A DNA stretch of 64,000 bases from NCBI GenBank assembly GCA_052103955.1, contig JBQELO010000006.1, positions 1 to 64,000 on the forward strand, in the 5' to 3' direction. Below are positions 50,592 through 58,952 of the stretch, one piece after another; the first letter of the stretch is position 1; the number at the start of each line of letters is the position of its first letter. The notes below the pieces were generated by a model that saw only the letters and a list, made by a program, of their open reading frames with translations, did not search any database and was not told where the DNA came from. The translations under genes and the position numbers were made by a program. This DNA comes from Paenalcaligenes sp052103955 (GTDB lineage Bacteria > Pseudomonadota > Gammaproteobacteria > Burkholderiales > Burkholderiaceae_B).

Positions 50592-52292
50592 CTAACGATG
50601 TTGAGTGTTTAGTGCATGCTCGCGGATCTGGTCTAAGCTCATACTTGGTGTAATGGCTTGGGGGTCCTGCAAGCAGTGCAAAATTGCGGGTTTGCCGCTA
50701 GCCCGTGCACGCTCGAAAGCTGCAGGGAAGTCAGCGCTATTTTCTACTCGTTCGCCGTAGCCGCCAAAAGCTTCAGCATAACTGGCGAAGTCAGGGTTTT
50801 TCAATACCGTGGCCGAAACGCGGCCGGGGTATTCACGTTCTTGGTGCATACGGATGGTGCCGTACATACCGTTATCAATCAGCAAAACGATAATAGGCAG
50901 GTCGTATTGCACCGCTGTGGCAAATTCTTGGCCGTGCATCATGAAGCAGCCATCACCAGCAAAGCAGACAACCGTAGATTCGGGGTTGATGCGTTTGGCG
51001 GCAACCGCCGCAGGCAAACCATAGCCCATAGAGCCAGAGGTAGGTGCTAGCTGTGTGCCAAATTCGTTAAAGCGGTGGAAGCGATGCAGCCATGTTGCGT
51101 AGTTGCCGGCACCATTGCACATAATGGCGTCAGCAGGCAATGCGGTACGCAAGTAGCTCATGACATCTGCCATTTGGAACTTACCTGGGCTACGGATAGC
51201 GTCGGGCGTGCTCCATGCTAAATAGTTTTGGTGCAAGGTTTTGACACGTTCGGCATCAGCGGAAGTGCGGCTCAGTTTGGCTGGCAGAGCAGCCACAAAG
51301 TCGCTAGGGCTAAGCGCAATACCCAGTGTGTTCTGGTACGTGCGGTTTAGCTCGCTGATGTCGGGGTGTACATGAATCAGCGCTTGCTGGGGGGTAGGGA
51401 TGTCAAACAAGGTGTAGCTTTGGCTAGGCACCTCGGACATACGTCCACCTAACAGCAAAATGGTGTCGGCCTCTTTAATAGAGGCAATCAGTTTGGGGTT
51501 CACGCCCAAGCCTACATCCCCAATGTAATTGGGGTGGTCGGCAGCGAACAGAGCTTGTCGTCTGAATTGCACGGCAACCGGTAGATGGTTTTTCTCGGCA
51601 AAGTCTTGGAAAGCTTTACGACTTTTTGCTGTCCAGCCGCTGCCACCTAAAATAGCCAACGGTTTTTTGGCTGTAGACAGCAGTTCATCTAACGATTGCA
51701 TTTGACTACTACTTAACCCACCACTGACGGGTTCAGGAATACGTGCATCAGGAGCCGTGCTGGTTTCAATCAGCATGTCTTCTGGCAGGGCGATCACTAC
51801 AGGGCCGGGGCGGCCGCTGGTCGCAATATGGAAAGCACGGGTCACAATTTCAGGAATACGATCAACCTGATCAATTTCGGTGGCCCATTTGCACTGTGTA
51901 CCAAACACAGCACGGTAGTCCATTTCTTGGAAGGCTTCACGCTCGCGCATGCCGCGTTCAATTTGACCTACAAATAAAATCAGTGGGGTGGAATCTTGTT
52001 TAGCAATGTGTACGCCGGCCAGCGCATTGGATGCGCCGGGGCCACGAGTGACCATGCAAATCCCGGGTTGACCCGTAAGCTTGCCATAAGCGTCAGCCAT
52101 CATAGCTGCGCCTCCTTCTTGGCGGCATACGGTAATATCAACCTTGGCGTCATGTAGCCCGTCTAATACGGCCAGGTAACTTTCACCTGGCACGCAGAAA
52201 ACGTGCTGAACACCTTGTTTGACCAACTGGTCTACCAGCAGATGGCCACCTAAACGGGAGTGTTGCATATGTGTTTTTGTAGTAGTAGTCAT
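50592..52292 (-). CDS. TPP-dependent enzyme of the acetolactate synthase-like family
   Basis: A 566-residue thiamine-diphosphate enzyme with three domains. The activating glutamate is in VCRQEGGAAMMADAYGK (~60), the central NAD/FAD-fold domain is ~200-330, and the TPP site is GDGCFMMHGQEF (~450) with NGMYG downstream. The family includes acetolactate synthase, benzoylformate decarboxylase, oxalyl-CoA decarboxylase and sulfoacetaldehyde acetyltransferase. No regulatory subunit gene follows, so this is probably a catabolic, not amino-acid-synthesis, enzyme. It heads an operon with gcdH; the pairing is unusual and its substrate is unknown. Confidence 0.88.
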   Translation of the reverse strand: MTTTTKTHMQHSRLGGHLLVDQLVKQGVQHVFCVPGESYLAVLDGLHDAKVDITVCRQEGGAAMMADAYGKLTGQPGICMVTRGPGASNALAGVHIAKQDSTPLILFVGQIERGMREREAFQEMDYRAVFGTQCKWATEIDQVDRIPEIVTRAFHIATSGRPGPVVIALPEDMLIETSTAPDARIPEPVSGGLSSSQMQSLDELLSTAKKPLAILGGSGWTAKSRKAFQDFAEKNHLPVAVQFRRQALFAADHPNYIGDVGLGVNPKLIASIKEADTILLLGGRMSEVPSQSYTLFDIPTPQQALIHVHPDISELNRTYQNTLGIALSPSDFVAALPAKLSRTSADAERVKTLHQNYLAWSTPDAIRSPGKFQMADVMSYLRTALPADAIMCNGAGNYATWLHRFHRFNEFGTQLAPTSGSMGYGLPAAVAAKRINPESTVVCFAGDGCFMMHGQEFATAVQYDLPIIVLLIDNGMYGTIRMHQEREYPGRVSATVLKNPDFASYAEAFGGYGERVENSADFPAAFERARASGKPAILHCLQDPQAITPSMSLDQIREHALNTQHR

Positions 52293-52310
52293 AGTTGCAG
52301 GTTATGTGCG

Positions 52311-52361
52311 TTTGTGGCACAAATCAATTGATAAAATTGCACAACATCGTGTGTTAAATGC
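52311..52361. promoter_or_regulatory. Divergent intergenic region with candidate LysR sites
   Basis: Between the TPP-enzyme gene and the LysR gene, a 6+1+6 palindrome TTTGTGGCACAAA (52311-52323) is followed by TTGCACAACATC and TGTTAAATGCAC. GCACAAATC and GCACAACATC repeat each other 20 bases apart. These are plausible binding sites for the divergent regulator. Confidence 0.45.
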
Positions 52362-52441
52362 ACGACCAAAAAATATAGTAGAGAATGTTTGGTGCAGCAG
52401 ATAGTTGCAGCGCAACATTTGTAATCAGATACGGGTAAACC

Positions 52442-53335
52442 ATGAGACACGGAGTACCAAGTTTAGGCGCGCTACAAGCCTTCGAGGCCACAGCACGACT
52501 GGGGTCATTTTCACGGGCGGCAGAAGAACTGTCGCTTACGCACAGTGCGGTGTACCGACAGGTAGCTGGGCTGGAAGAAAGTTTGGGTGTGCAATTGCTG
52601 ACTCGGGTCAGACGTCGTATTGCCTTGACGGACGCGGGGGCTGAATATGCAGCGCGGGTGCGTTTGCATCTAGAGCAACTGGAAAAAGATACACTTAGCC
52701 TCATGACGCGTTCAGCCATGGGGCGTAGCCTGCATTTAGCCGTGCTGCCTACCTTAGCGACGGTATGGCTAATGCCTATCTTGGCAGAGTTTGGGAAAGT
52801 CAGGCCAGATATTACTGTCAACCTGTCTATACGAACGTTGCCTTTCCAGTTTGCGGACAACCCCTTTGATGCGGCCATTTACCACGCAGCACAATTGTGG
52901 CCACGCACGCAGGGCATCAAACTATTTGATGAAAACGACTTAGTGCCTGTCTGCACGCCTGCAACCCTAGCAACCGCACAGGGGCAAATAGCGAACATGG
53001 TGCACTTGCACATGATCTCTAGACCCGATGCGTGGCGCATGTGGTACCGAGAGCAAGGTTTAGAGCGCACGCCCACAGCAGAAGCAGGGCCACGTTACGA
53101 ACTGTTTTCCTTAACCTTGCTTGCTGTACGTGCAGGTATGGGCGTAGGTTTAATTCCCCGATTCTTGGTGGAAAGCGAATTGCAGAATGGCAGTTTAGTG
53201 ACGGCGCACGATGGCACCTTGGCGGGGCGAGAGGCGTACTTCTTTAGCTACCCTGTGGATAACGAAAACATGGAAGCGCTGGTGGCCTTCCGTGATTGGA
53301 TAAAGCGGAAACTGGGGTTACCGGCTAAAAGCTAG
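52442..53335 (+). CDS. LysR-family regulator, divergent to the TPP-enzyme/gcdH operon
   Basis: A 297-residue LysR protein. The winged helix-turn-helix contains SFSRAAEELSLTHSAVYRQV (~22-41), and the effector domain (~95-290) follows. In many Betaproteobacteria a LysR gene next to gcdH controls glutarate or related acid degradation; by position it should activate the operon to its left. No terminator with a T tract follows, only a hairpin (about 53391-53410). Confidence 0.92.
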   Translation: MRHGVPSLGALQAFEATARLGSFSRAAEELSLTHSAVYRQVAGLEESLGVQLLTRVRRRIALTDAGAEYAARVRLHLEQLEKDTLSLMTRSAMGRSLHLAVLPTLATVWLMPILAEFGKVRPDITVNLSIRTLPFQFADNPFDAAIYHAAQLWPRTQGIKLFDENDLVPVCTPATLATAQGQIANMVHLHMISRPDAWRMWYREQGLERTPTAEAGPRYELFSLTLLAVRAGMGVGLIPRFLVESELQNGSLVTAHDGTLAGREAYFFSYPVDNENMEALVAFRDWIKRKLGLPAKS

Positions 53336-53475
53336 CTGCTAATAGTTAACAGTCCGCTTACTTTCGACTGGACTGCATGAGTCTAAGGCTGCGAAAGTGT
53401 TTCCGCAGTCCCCCAGCGTGTGCGATGAATACAGCACCTCATCAGTAGCCTTGTCAGCCGCTATACACGCCACAA

Positions 53476-53507
53476 ACAAAAAAACCTCTGGCACAACACC
53501 AGAGGTT
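53476..53507 (-). terminator. Terminator after purU
   Basis: AACCTCTGG and CCAGAGGTT form a perfect 9-base stem around a seven-base loop, followed on the minus strand by a run of seven T. Confidence 0.92.
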
Positions 53508-53537
53508 CTTCAGCCCAGCTAGTTAACGCATCCCAAA

Positions 53538-54389
53538 TTAACGGAACACAATAGTACGTTGGCCGTTCAGCAAAATACGATGCTGCACATGGGCCGCTAC
53601 CGCGCGGGACAACACCAGTGATTCCACATCACTACCCACTTGCGTTAATTGATGCGCACTCATAGAGTGGTTCACACGCTCAATGTCTTGCTCAATGATT
53701 GGACCTTCATCCAAATCTTCAGTCACATAGTGAGCGGTAGCACCAATGATCTTCACGCCGCGAGCATGAGCTTGGTGGTAAGGACGCGCACCTTTGAAAC
53801 TAGGCAAGAAACTGTGGTGAATGTTGATGGCACGACCCGACAACGCACGACACAGCTCTGGTGACAAAATCTGCATGTAACGCGCCAGCACAACCAAATC
53901 CACACCCAAGGTATCCACAAAGCGCAGAATTTGTTGCTCTTGTTCGGCTTTGGTTTCAGGCGTAACCGGTAGGTGGTGGAACGGAATGTTGTAGGACGAT
54001 GCCAGCGTGGCGTGGTCTTGGTGGTTGGATAATACCGCTGCAATTTCCACTGGCAATTGACCGCTATGCGTACGGAACAGCAAGTCGTTCAAGCAGTGGC
54101 CCTGACGGCTAACCAGAATCAAAATGCGTGCTTTGCGGCTGGCATCATGGATAACAGCTTCCATGTTGAACTCAGTAGCCACTGGTGCAAATGCTTCGTT
54201 CAGTTCGGTTACGTTGGTTTCCTTGCCTGACACCGAGAAGTGAATGCGCAGGAAGAATCGCTGGGTTTCGGCATCACCAAATTGCTGTGCTTCTACCACG
54301 TTACCGTGTTGTTGTAGCAGCCAGCCAGTAACAGCGTGGACGATACCTGTGCGATCAGGACAGGAAAGGGTCAGGATGAAGTCGGACAT
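53538..54389 (-). CDS. purU: Formyltetrahydrofolate deformylase
   Basis: PurU hydrolyses 10-formyl-tetrahydrofolate, releasing formate and restoring the folate pool. In the 283-residue protein an N-terminal ACT domain (~5-80) precedes a formyltransferase-type domain with the catalytic Asn and His in INIHHSFLPSFKGARPYHQA (~225-245) and the conserved Asp in TEDLDEGPIIEQ. Confidence 0.97.
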   Translation of the reverse strand: MSDFILTLSCPDRTGIVHAVTGWLLQQHGNVVEAQQFGDAETQRFFLRIHFSVSGKETNVTELNEAFAPVATEFNMEAVIHDASRKARILILVSRQGHCLNDLLFRTHSGQLPVEIAAVLSNHQDHATLASSYNIPFHHLPVTPETKAEQEQQILRFVDTLGVDLVVLARYMQILSPELCRALSGRAINIHHSFLPSFKGARPYHQAHARGVKIIGATAHYVTEDLDEGPIIEQDIERVNHSMSAHQLTQVGSDVESLVLSRAVAAHVQHRILLNGQRTIVFR

Positions 54390-54429
54390 TGTGAGGTGTA
54401 GAGGGTAATTAAAATTGTTTGGGTAATGC

Positions 54430-54942
54430 TTAACGCGGCGTCAGCGCAAATTTGCTGGCATGGTAAATCAGCGGAGCGTTATCACTGTGGGTGCAGTGTT
54501 CCACCTGCCCGATGAACAGGTAATGATCACCTGCTTCATGCTGGCTGACATTGCGGCATTCAAACCAGGCGCAGAAGCCTTGGTCTTCTAGCATCAAGGT
54601 GCCACCCGGCGCACGGCCTAGCGTATGGCCGTGAAAACGTTCAGCTTGAGGCCCCATGGCGAAACGTTTAGCCATTTTTTCTTGGGCAGCCCCCAGCACA
54701 TGGATCACATAGCTGGGTGCGTGTAAAAAGTGCGGCAACGATCGCGCTTGTTTGTCTAGTGACCAGACAATGAGCGGCGGATCTAGCGATAGCGTATTGA
54801 ATGAACTGGCAGTGAGCCCCCAGGGCTCGCGCTCAGGGGCCAGCCCTTCAGTGGTAATAATAGTGACACCTGTTGCAAAGCGGCTGAGCGCAGACTTGAA
54901 AAAAGGCGTATCAAATGCGGGGGGAGAAAGCTGTTCAGACAT
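54430..54942 (-). CDS. Flavin reductase-like protein (FMN-binding split barrel)
   Basis: About 170 residues from ATG 54942 (ATG 54960 is an alternative, one base after the pdxH stop; neither has a clear ribosome-binding site). The FMN-binding split-barrel family is shown by SRFATGVTIITTEG near the N-terminus, GLTASSFNTLSLDPPLIVWSL (flavin loop) and a terminal LIYHASKFA. Such proteins reduce FMN for oxygenases, or bind flavin in other roles. The partner is unknown. Confidence 0.88.
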   Translation of the reverse strand: MSEQLSPPAFDTPFFKSALSRFATGVTIITTEGLAPEREPWGLTASSFNTLSLDPPLIVWSLDKQARSLPHFLHAPSYVIHVLGAAQEKMAKRFAMGPQAERFHGHTLGRAPGGTLMLEDQGFCAWFECRNVSQHEAGDHYLFIGQVEHCTHSDNAPLIYHASKFALTPR

Positions 54943-54961
54943 GGCGGCATACACTACCATA

Positions 54962-55594
54962 TCAAGGCGCTAAACGCGATACAGTCCATGCAGAATCTGT
55001 GAGATTAAACGCGAATCTATCGTGTAAGCGGCAAGCACGGCCTTGCCAAAATTCAATGTAATCAGGCACTAATACGTAGCCACCCCAGTTCTCGGGGCGT
55101 GGTGGATGGTCACCAAATTCTTTTTCTAATTCTTGTACGCGTTGTTCTAATTCTGCACGATTGCGTACAGGATGGCTTTGCGGCGAGGCAATGGCACTGA
55201 TGCGTGATTCTACCGGACGGCTGTGGAAGTATTCATCGGCAATATCGGCGCTTAGCTTTTGCACACGGCCTTCAAAACGTACTTGGCGGTGTAGTGTGGG
55301 CCAGAAGAACATCAAGCAGGCGCGGTCATTGTGGGCCAGCTCTTGGCCTTTACGTGAATCAAAATTCGTGAAAAAACGTAGGCCATCGTCTTCATAGCCT
55401 TTGAGCAAGACTATACGCGATGTAGGTTGCCCCGCTGCATTCACTGTAGACAGTGTCATAGCAGTAGGTTCTACGGCGTTGTCATCCATGGCTTCTTTTA
55501 GCCAGTGATGAAACTGTACGCGAGGGTTAGGATCCAGCCCGCTTTCGTCTAACGTGAAACGGGTGTACTCATTGCGGTAGTCAGAAAGGCTCAT
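54962..55594 (-). CDS. pdxH: Pyridoxamine 5'-phosphate oxidase
   Basis: PdxH oxidises pyridoxamine or pyridoxine phosphate to pyridoxal phosphate with FMN. The 210-residue protein shows MTLSTVNAAGQPTSRIVLLK (FMN site), FFTNFDSRKGQEL, the SRPVESRISAIASPQS segment, YVLVPDYIEFWQG and RLHDRFAF, then a C-terminal ending RLAP. Confidence 0.98.
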   Translation of the reverse strand: MSLSDYRNEYTRFTLDESGLDPNPRVQFHHWLKEAMDDNAVEPTAMTLSTVNAAGQPTSRIVLLKGYEDDGLRFFTNFDSRKGQELAHNDRACLMFFWPTLHRQVRFEGRVQKLSADIADEYFHSRPVESRISAIASPQSHPVRNRAELEQRVQELEKEFGDHPPRPENWGGYVLVPDYIEFWQGRACRLHDRFAFNLTDSAWTVSRLAP

Positions 55595-55598
55595 GATG

Positions 55599-56261
55599 TC
55601 AGGCTGTGTGTAGTGCAGAAGAGGGAAATAAAGACGAACTGCTTTGCAAGGCTTGTACTAGGCTTTGCAGACGTTTGTCTTCAATTTTAGACCTTTTTAG
55701 GGCTTCAGCTGTTTCCATTACGTACTCAATGCAGGGCCCGTTAATGCCATGGGCGCCATAAATCACATGAATCAGCTGTTCAAGCGGCATACGTGGCACA
55801 TAGCCTTGGTAGCTGCGGTTCATCACAAATACCAACGCATTGACCATGCCGTGTTCGGTATGGCAAGGCAGCCAACGGGGAATGTACGCACCGCTGGGCA
55901 TTTCTCTACGCCATAGGGCGTCAAAGGCTTCGGGTACTTCATGGCCGGCAATTCTAAATGCCATGCCACGGCAAGAGCCGCCATTATCCAGACCAAATAC
56001 TACCCCTGGGCGCTCGGGTGTGCCGCGATTAATATGCGACCATAAACACAGCGAGCGGTGGTAACCGTGCAATCTGGCATGACGTTGCTCCAGAAAATCA
56101 AATTCTGGGCGCCAGATTAACGAGCCATAGCCATAGACCCAGACATCCGTGCCGGGTGTCCAGTGTTGCAAGCTATGCTGCATGGATTGATTGCGTTCAG
56201 CGTCACTAAGCAGCTTAAAAGAAGCGGGAGTGGGTACGTCAGAAACAGGGTAGGTGTTCAC
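55599..56261 (-). CDS. Gamma-glutamylcyclotransferase (ChaC family)
   Basis: A 220-residue ChaC-type enzyme that releases 5-oxoproline from gamma-glutamyl peptides, probably glutathione. The family start VYGYGSLIWRPEFDF (~44) and GYHRSLCLWSHINRGTPERP are well conserved; the catalytic glutamate is probably in DALWRREM. The initiation codon is GTG. It lies four bases from pdxH, divergent from tcdA. Confidence 0.92.
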   Translation of the reverse strand: MNTYPVSDVPTPASFKLLSDAERNQSMQHSLQHWTPGTDVWVYGYGSLIWRPEFDFLEQRHARLHGYHRSLCLWSHINRGTPERPGVVFGLDNGGSCRGMAFRIAGHEVPEAFDALWRREMPSGAYIPRWLPCHTEHGMVNALVFVMNRSYQGYVPRMPLEQLIHVIYGAHGINGPCIEYVMETAEALKRSKIEDKRLQSLVQALQSSSSLFPSSALHTA

Positions 56262-56286
56262 GGTAATGGCTTAGTAGAAGATTCCA

Positions 56287-56316
56287 TTGACAGAAGATAG
56301 TCTTATATTGTAGAAC
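56287..56316 (+). promoter_or_regulatory. Candidate promoter of tcdA
   Basis: A consensus TTGACA (56287-56292) is followed after 18 bases by TAGAAC (56311-56316), about 85 bases upstream of the tcdA ATG. Confidence 0.45.
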
Positions 56317-56402
56317 AACCGGCCACTACTGGCGAAACCACGCGTTAAAATGTGGGGTAATTCACGCAAGCCTGTAGTTTTGAATGCAAAGGATAGTAGC
56401 TA

Positions 56403-57197
56403 ATGAGCGAGAGCTTTGAACGACGTTTTGGTGCGCTAGACCGGTTATACGGTGCTGGCAGTACGGCAGGGTTTTCTGCTGCGCACGTCATGATCGCTGG
56501 TATAGGCGGTGTAGGCAGTTGGTGTGCGGAAGCCGTGGCGCGTCATGGCGTAGGCAAGATCACGCTGATTGATTTGGACCACATCGCCGAATCCAACATT
56601 AATCGCCAGTTGCCAGCGCTGGGCAGCACCATTGGTAAGGCGAAGGCCGTAGCGATGGCAGAGCGTATTGCTGACATCAACCCTCAGGCACAGGTAGAGA
56701 TCGTGGATGATTTTGTCAGTGCTGAAAACATTGCCAGTTTGCTGCAAATGCAGCCGGATGTGTTGATTGATTGTACGGATCAGATCAGCGCCAAACTGGC
56801 GATGGTGGTAGAGGCTAAACGCTGTAAGGTGCCATTGATTGTGTGTGGCGCTGCAGGCGGTAAGCGCGATGTATTGGCGTTACGTAGTTCAGACTTATCA
56901 CAAACGTCGCACGATGCGCTGTTAGCGAGATTGCGTAATCAGTTGCGTAAGCTATATGGCTTTCCTAGACCTAAGCCCGAAAAAGGGTCGCGAGTGCCCA
57001 AAATGGGTGTGACCTGCTTGTGGGTGGAAGAAAGTGCTGTGATGCCAGAGTTGTGGCGTCAAGGAGAGGCCGCAGATGCCCCGCAGGGGTTGTCGTGTGC
57101 GGGGTATGGGTCAGCAGTAACGCTGACTGCTAGTATGGGGTTGGCTGCTGCTCAATTGGCGATTAACCGTATTTTGAGCAGCGCCCAAAAGGCTTAA
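56403..57197 (+). CDS. tcdA: tRNA threonylcarbamoyladenosine dehydratase
   Basis: TcdA (formerly CsdL/YgdL) cyclises t6A37 of tRNA to ct6A with ATP. This 264-residue E1-like protein has the nucleotide site GIGGVGSWCAEAVARHGVG (~30), the LIDLDHIAESNINRQ segment with the conserved Arg/Gln, and SDLSQTSHDALLARLRNQLR. It works downstream of the sua5 product. Its stop overlaps that of the convergent aminotransferase gene by two bases. Confidence 0.95.
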   Translation: MSESFERRFGALDRLYGAGSTAGFSAAHVMIAGIGGVGSWCAEAVARHGVGKITLIDLDHIAESNINRQLPALGSTIGKAKAVAMAERIADINPQAQVEIVDDFVSAENIASLLQMQPDVLIDCTDQISAKLAMVVEAKRCKVPLIVCGAAGGKRDVLALRSSDLSQTSHDALLARLRNQLRKLYGFPRPKPEKGSRVPKMGVTCLWVEESAVMPELWRQGEAADAPQGLSCAGYGSAVTLTASMGLAAAQLAINRILSSAQKA

Positions 57198-57820
57198 GCC
57201 TCAATCGTGGCATCTAGCCAGCCGCGTAGCGCATTCGATACACGTATGGCTTCAGCATTTTTTAGGTCAGCAGGGTAGAGCACGGCTTCTTGTGCCTGAC
57301 CGTTTTTGAGTAACTGTGAACGCATCACGCCTGGCAACAAACCGCAGGATACGGGCGGTGTTAACCACAGGCCATCGCGTTGAATGTAAAGGTTGCTGCG
57401 GCTGCCTTCACACACCTCACCGGCTTGATTGCAGAAAATCACATCAAATAAATGTGGTTGTATGCGCAGGGTTTGGTTGGCGGCTTGATACCACGGGCGG
57501 TGGCTGCTTTTAATGCTAAGCCACGGACTTTCGGGCAGTGGGGTATCCGCCAACAATAAACGTACCGGTTGCACATCAGGTTCTAGTGCGGAGTGCTCCA
57601 ACACCGGCTGCCCTTCGTTATCCAGGGTAAGGCGTAAGCGCCATACACCAGACTCCAGTAGTGACACGTATTCGGTAATGTGTTCACAAACCGTGTTGTG
57701 GCAGAAGGTGTAATTCAGTTGCTGGGCAGAACGTGCAAGGCGTTCTAAATGGGCATCCAGCAGGGCGATCTGGGCATGTTCTACGCGCATGGTTTCAATT
57801 AGCGTGGGATGTATGCTCAT
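57194..57820 (-). CDS. pabC: Class IV aminotransferase, aminodeoxychorismate lyase-like
   Basis: A 208-residue fold-type IV PLP protein. It begins LIETMRVEHAQIALLDAHLERL, matching the C-terminal domain of fused PabB-PabC proteins. The PLP lysine is in LSIKSSHRPWYQ (~103), with GEVCEGSRSNLYIQRDG and GLLPGVMRSQLL following. It would release pyruvate from aminodeoxychorismate to give p-aminobenzoate. It lies ten bases after pabB, and AAGGA precedes the ATG. Confidence 0.9.
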   Translation of the reverse strand: MSIHPTLIETMRVEHAQIALLDAHLERLARSAQQLNYTFCHNTVCEHITEYVSLLESGVWRLRLTLDNEGQPVLEHSALEPDVQPVRLLLADTPLPESPWLSIKSSHRPWYQAANQTLRIQPHLFDVIFCNQAGEVCEGSRSNLYIQRDGLWLTPPVSCGLLPGVMRSQLLKNGQAQEAVLYPADLKNAEAIRVSNALRGWLDATIEA

Positions 57821-57830
57821 GGTTTCGTCC

Positions 57831-58949
57831 TTATGGGGTAAGAATAGGGCTGCCCAGAATGCGTGCTTTCCAAAGCAGTTCTTGCCATTCTAATTCGGGA
57901 TCAGAATCGTACACAATGCCACCGCCTACACCAAAGACTGCATCGTGAGGGGTATGGAATTCTAAGGTGCGTATAGCGACGTTAAAACGGAAATCACCAT
58001 TAGGGGCTATCCAGCCTAGGCTGCCGCAGTAAATACCACGCTGACGCTGCTCTAGCTGTTGCAGAGCGTGCATAGCAGCTAGTTTAGGTGCGCCGGTAAT
58101 AGAACCACACGGGAACAGGGCTACTAGCAGCGTTTCAATATCGTAATCGTCGCACTGTGCCTGTATGGTGGATGTCATGGTCCAGACGGATGGGTATTGC
58201 TCTACGTTTAGTAAGGACTCTACTTTGACACTGCCAGGGTGCGCCAAGCGTCCTAAGTCGTTACGCAGTAAATCCACAATCATGACGTTTTCAGCACAGT
58301 CTTTTTCGCTATGACGTAGCGCGTGCGCCGAGGCTTGGTCTTCGGTGGGGTCGGCAAAGCGGGGGCGTGTGCCTTTCATGGGGCGTACCCGTAGCGTATT
58401 GCCTGAGCGCTCTACGAACAATTCAGGTGAAAACGATGCTATTTGGCGTTCGCCATCCACCACAAAGGCCGAGTAGGCCGTGGGATGACGGTGCGCGAGC
58501 GCACGGTACACCTGCTCAGCCGGTAGGTCGCTATGAACCATGATGGGCACGGTGTAGTTGGCTTGGTAGTACTCACCGTTGTGAATGTCAGTACGTAGGT
58601 GTTCTATGGCGTTTACGTAATGGGCTTTTTCTTGGGCTAGTGTGCAATGCAGGTTAGGCGATTGTGTAGGGGCTTCCCACGGCTGAGCCTGTTCAGCAGA
58701 CGGATAAAACTGGGCAGTGAGCAACGGAGTGGTTCTGGGCGTCGAGCTTTTTGCTTCGCCTTTGCCTAACAGGGCAGCGCCTAGCTCATAGTCCAATAGC
58801 AAACTTGTCCACAGGCCATCGTGGCGCGCACGTCTAATGGCCTCAAATGCTGCAGGCAACTCGTGAGCGTGCCATGCAGCAACCCGACTAACGGGGTTTT
58901 TTAGTACTAACGCCTGATGGGTCAGACGGTTTTCGAAACGACAATACAT
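57831..58949 (-). CDS. pabB: Aminodeoxychorismate synthase component I
   Basis: PabB aminates chorismate with ammonia from PabA in folate synthesis. The 372-residue chorismate-binding domain shows IASFSPELFVERSG, VRPMKGTRPR (with the lysine of the PIKGT-type site), DLLRNDLGR, SITGAPKLAAM and FNVAIRTLE. A short, degenerate N-terminus suggests the compact form common in proteobacteria. It lies three bases from uvrA and is followed by the pabC-like gene, together a split version of the fused PabB-PabC known elsewhere. Confidence 0.95.
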   Translation of the reverse strand: MYCRFENRLTHQALVLKNPVSRVAAWHAHELPAAFEAIRRARHDGLWTSLLLDYELGAALLGKGEAKSSTPRTTPLLTAQFYPSAEQAQPWEAPTQSPNLHCTLAQEKAHYVNAIEHLRTDIHNGEYYQANYTVPIMVHSDLPAEQVYRALAHRHPTAYSAFVVDGERQIASFSPELFVERSGNTLRVRPMKGTRPRFADPTEDQASAHALRHSEKDCAENVMIVDLLRNDLGRLAHPGSVKVESLLNVEQYPSVWTMTSTIQAQCDDYDIETLLVALFPCGSITGAPKLAAMHALQQLEQRQRGIYCGSLGWIAPNGDFRFNVAIRTLEFHTPHDAVFGVGGGIVYDSDPELEWQELLWKARILGSPILTP

Positions 58950-58952
58950 GAA

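Noticed and set aside
53391..53410. CTGCGAAA-GTG-TTTCCGCAG hairpin as the terminator of the LysR gene
   Set aside because: It has a bulge and no following T run; listed only as a hairpin.
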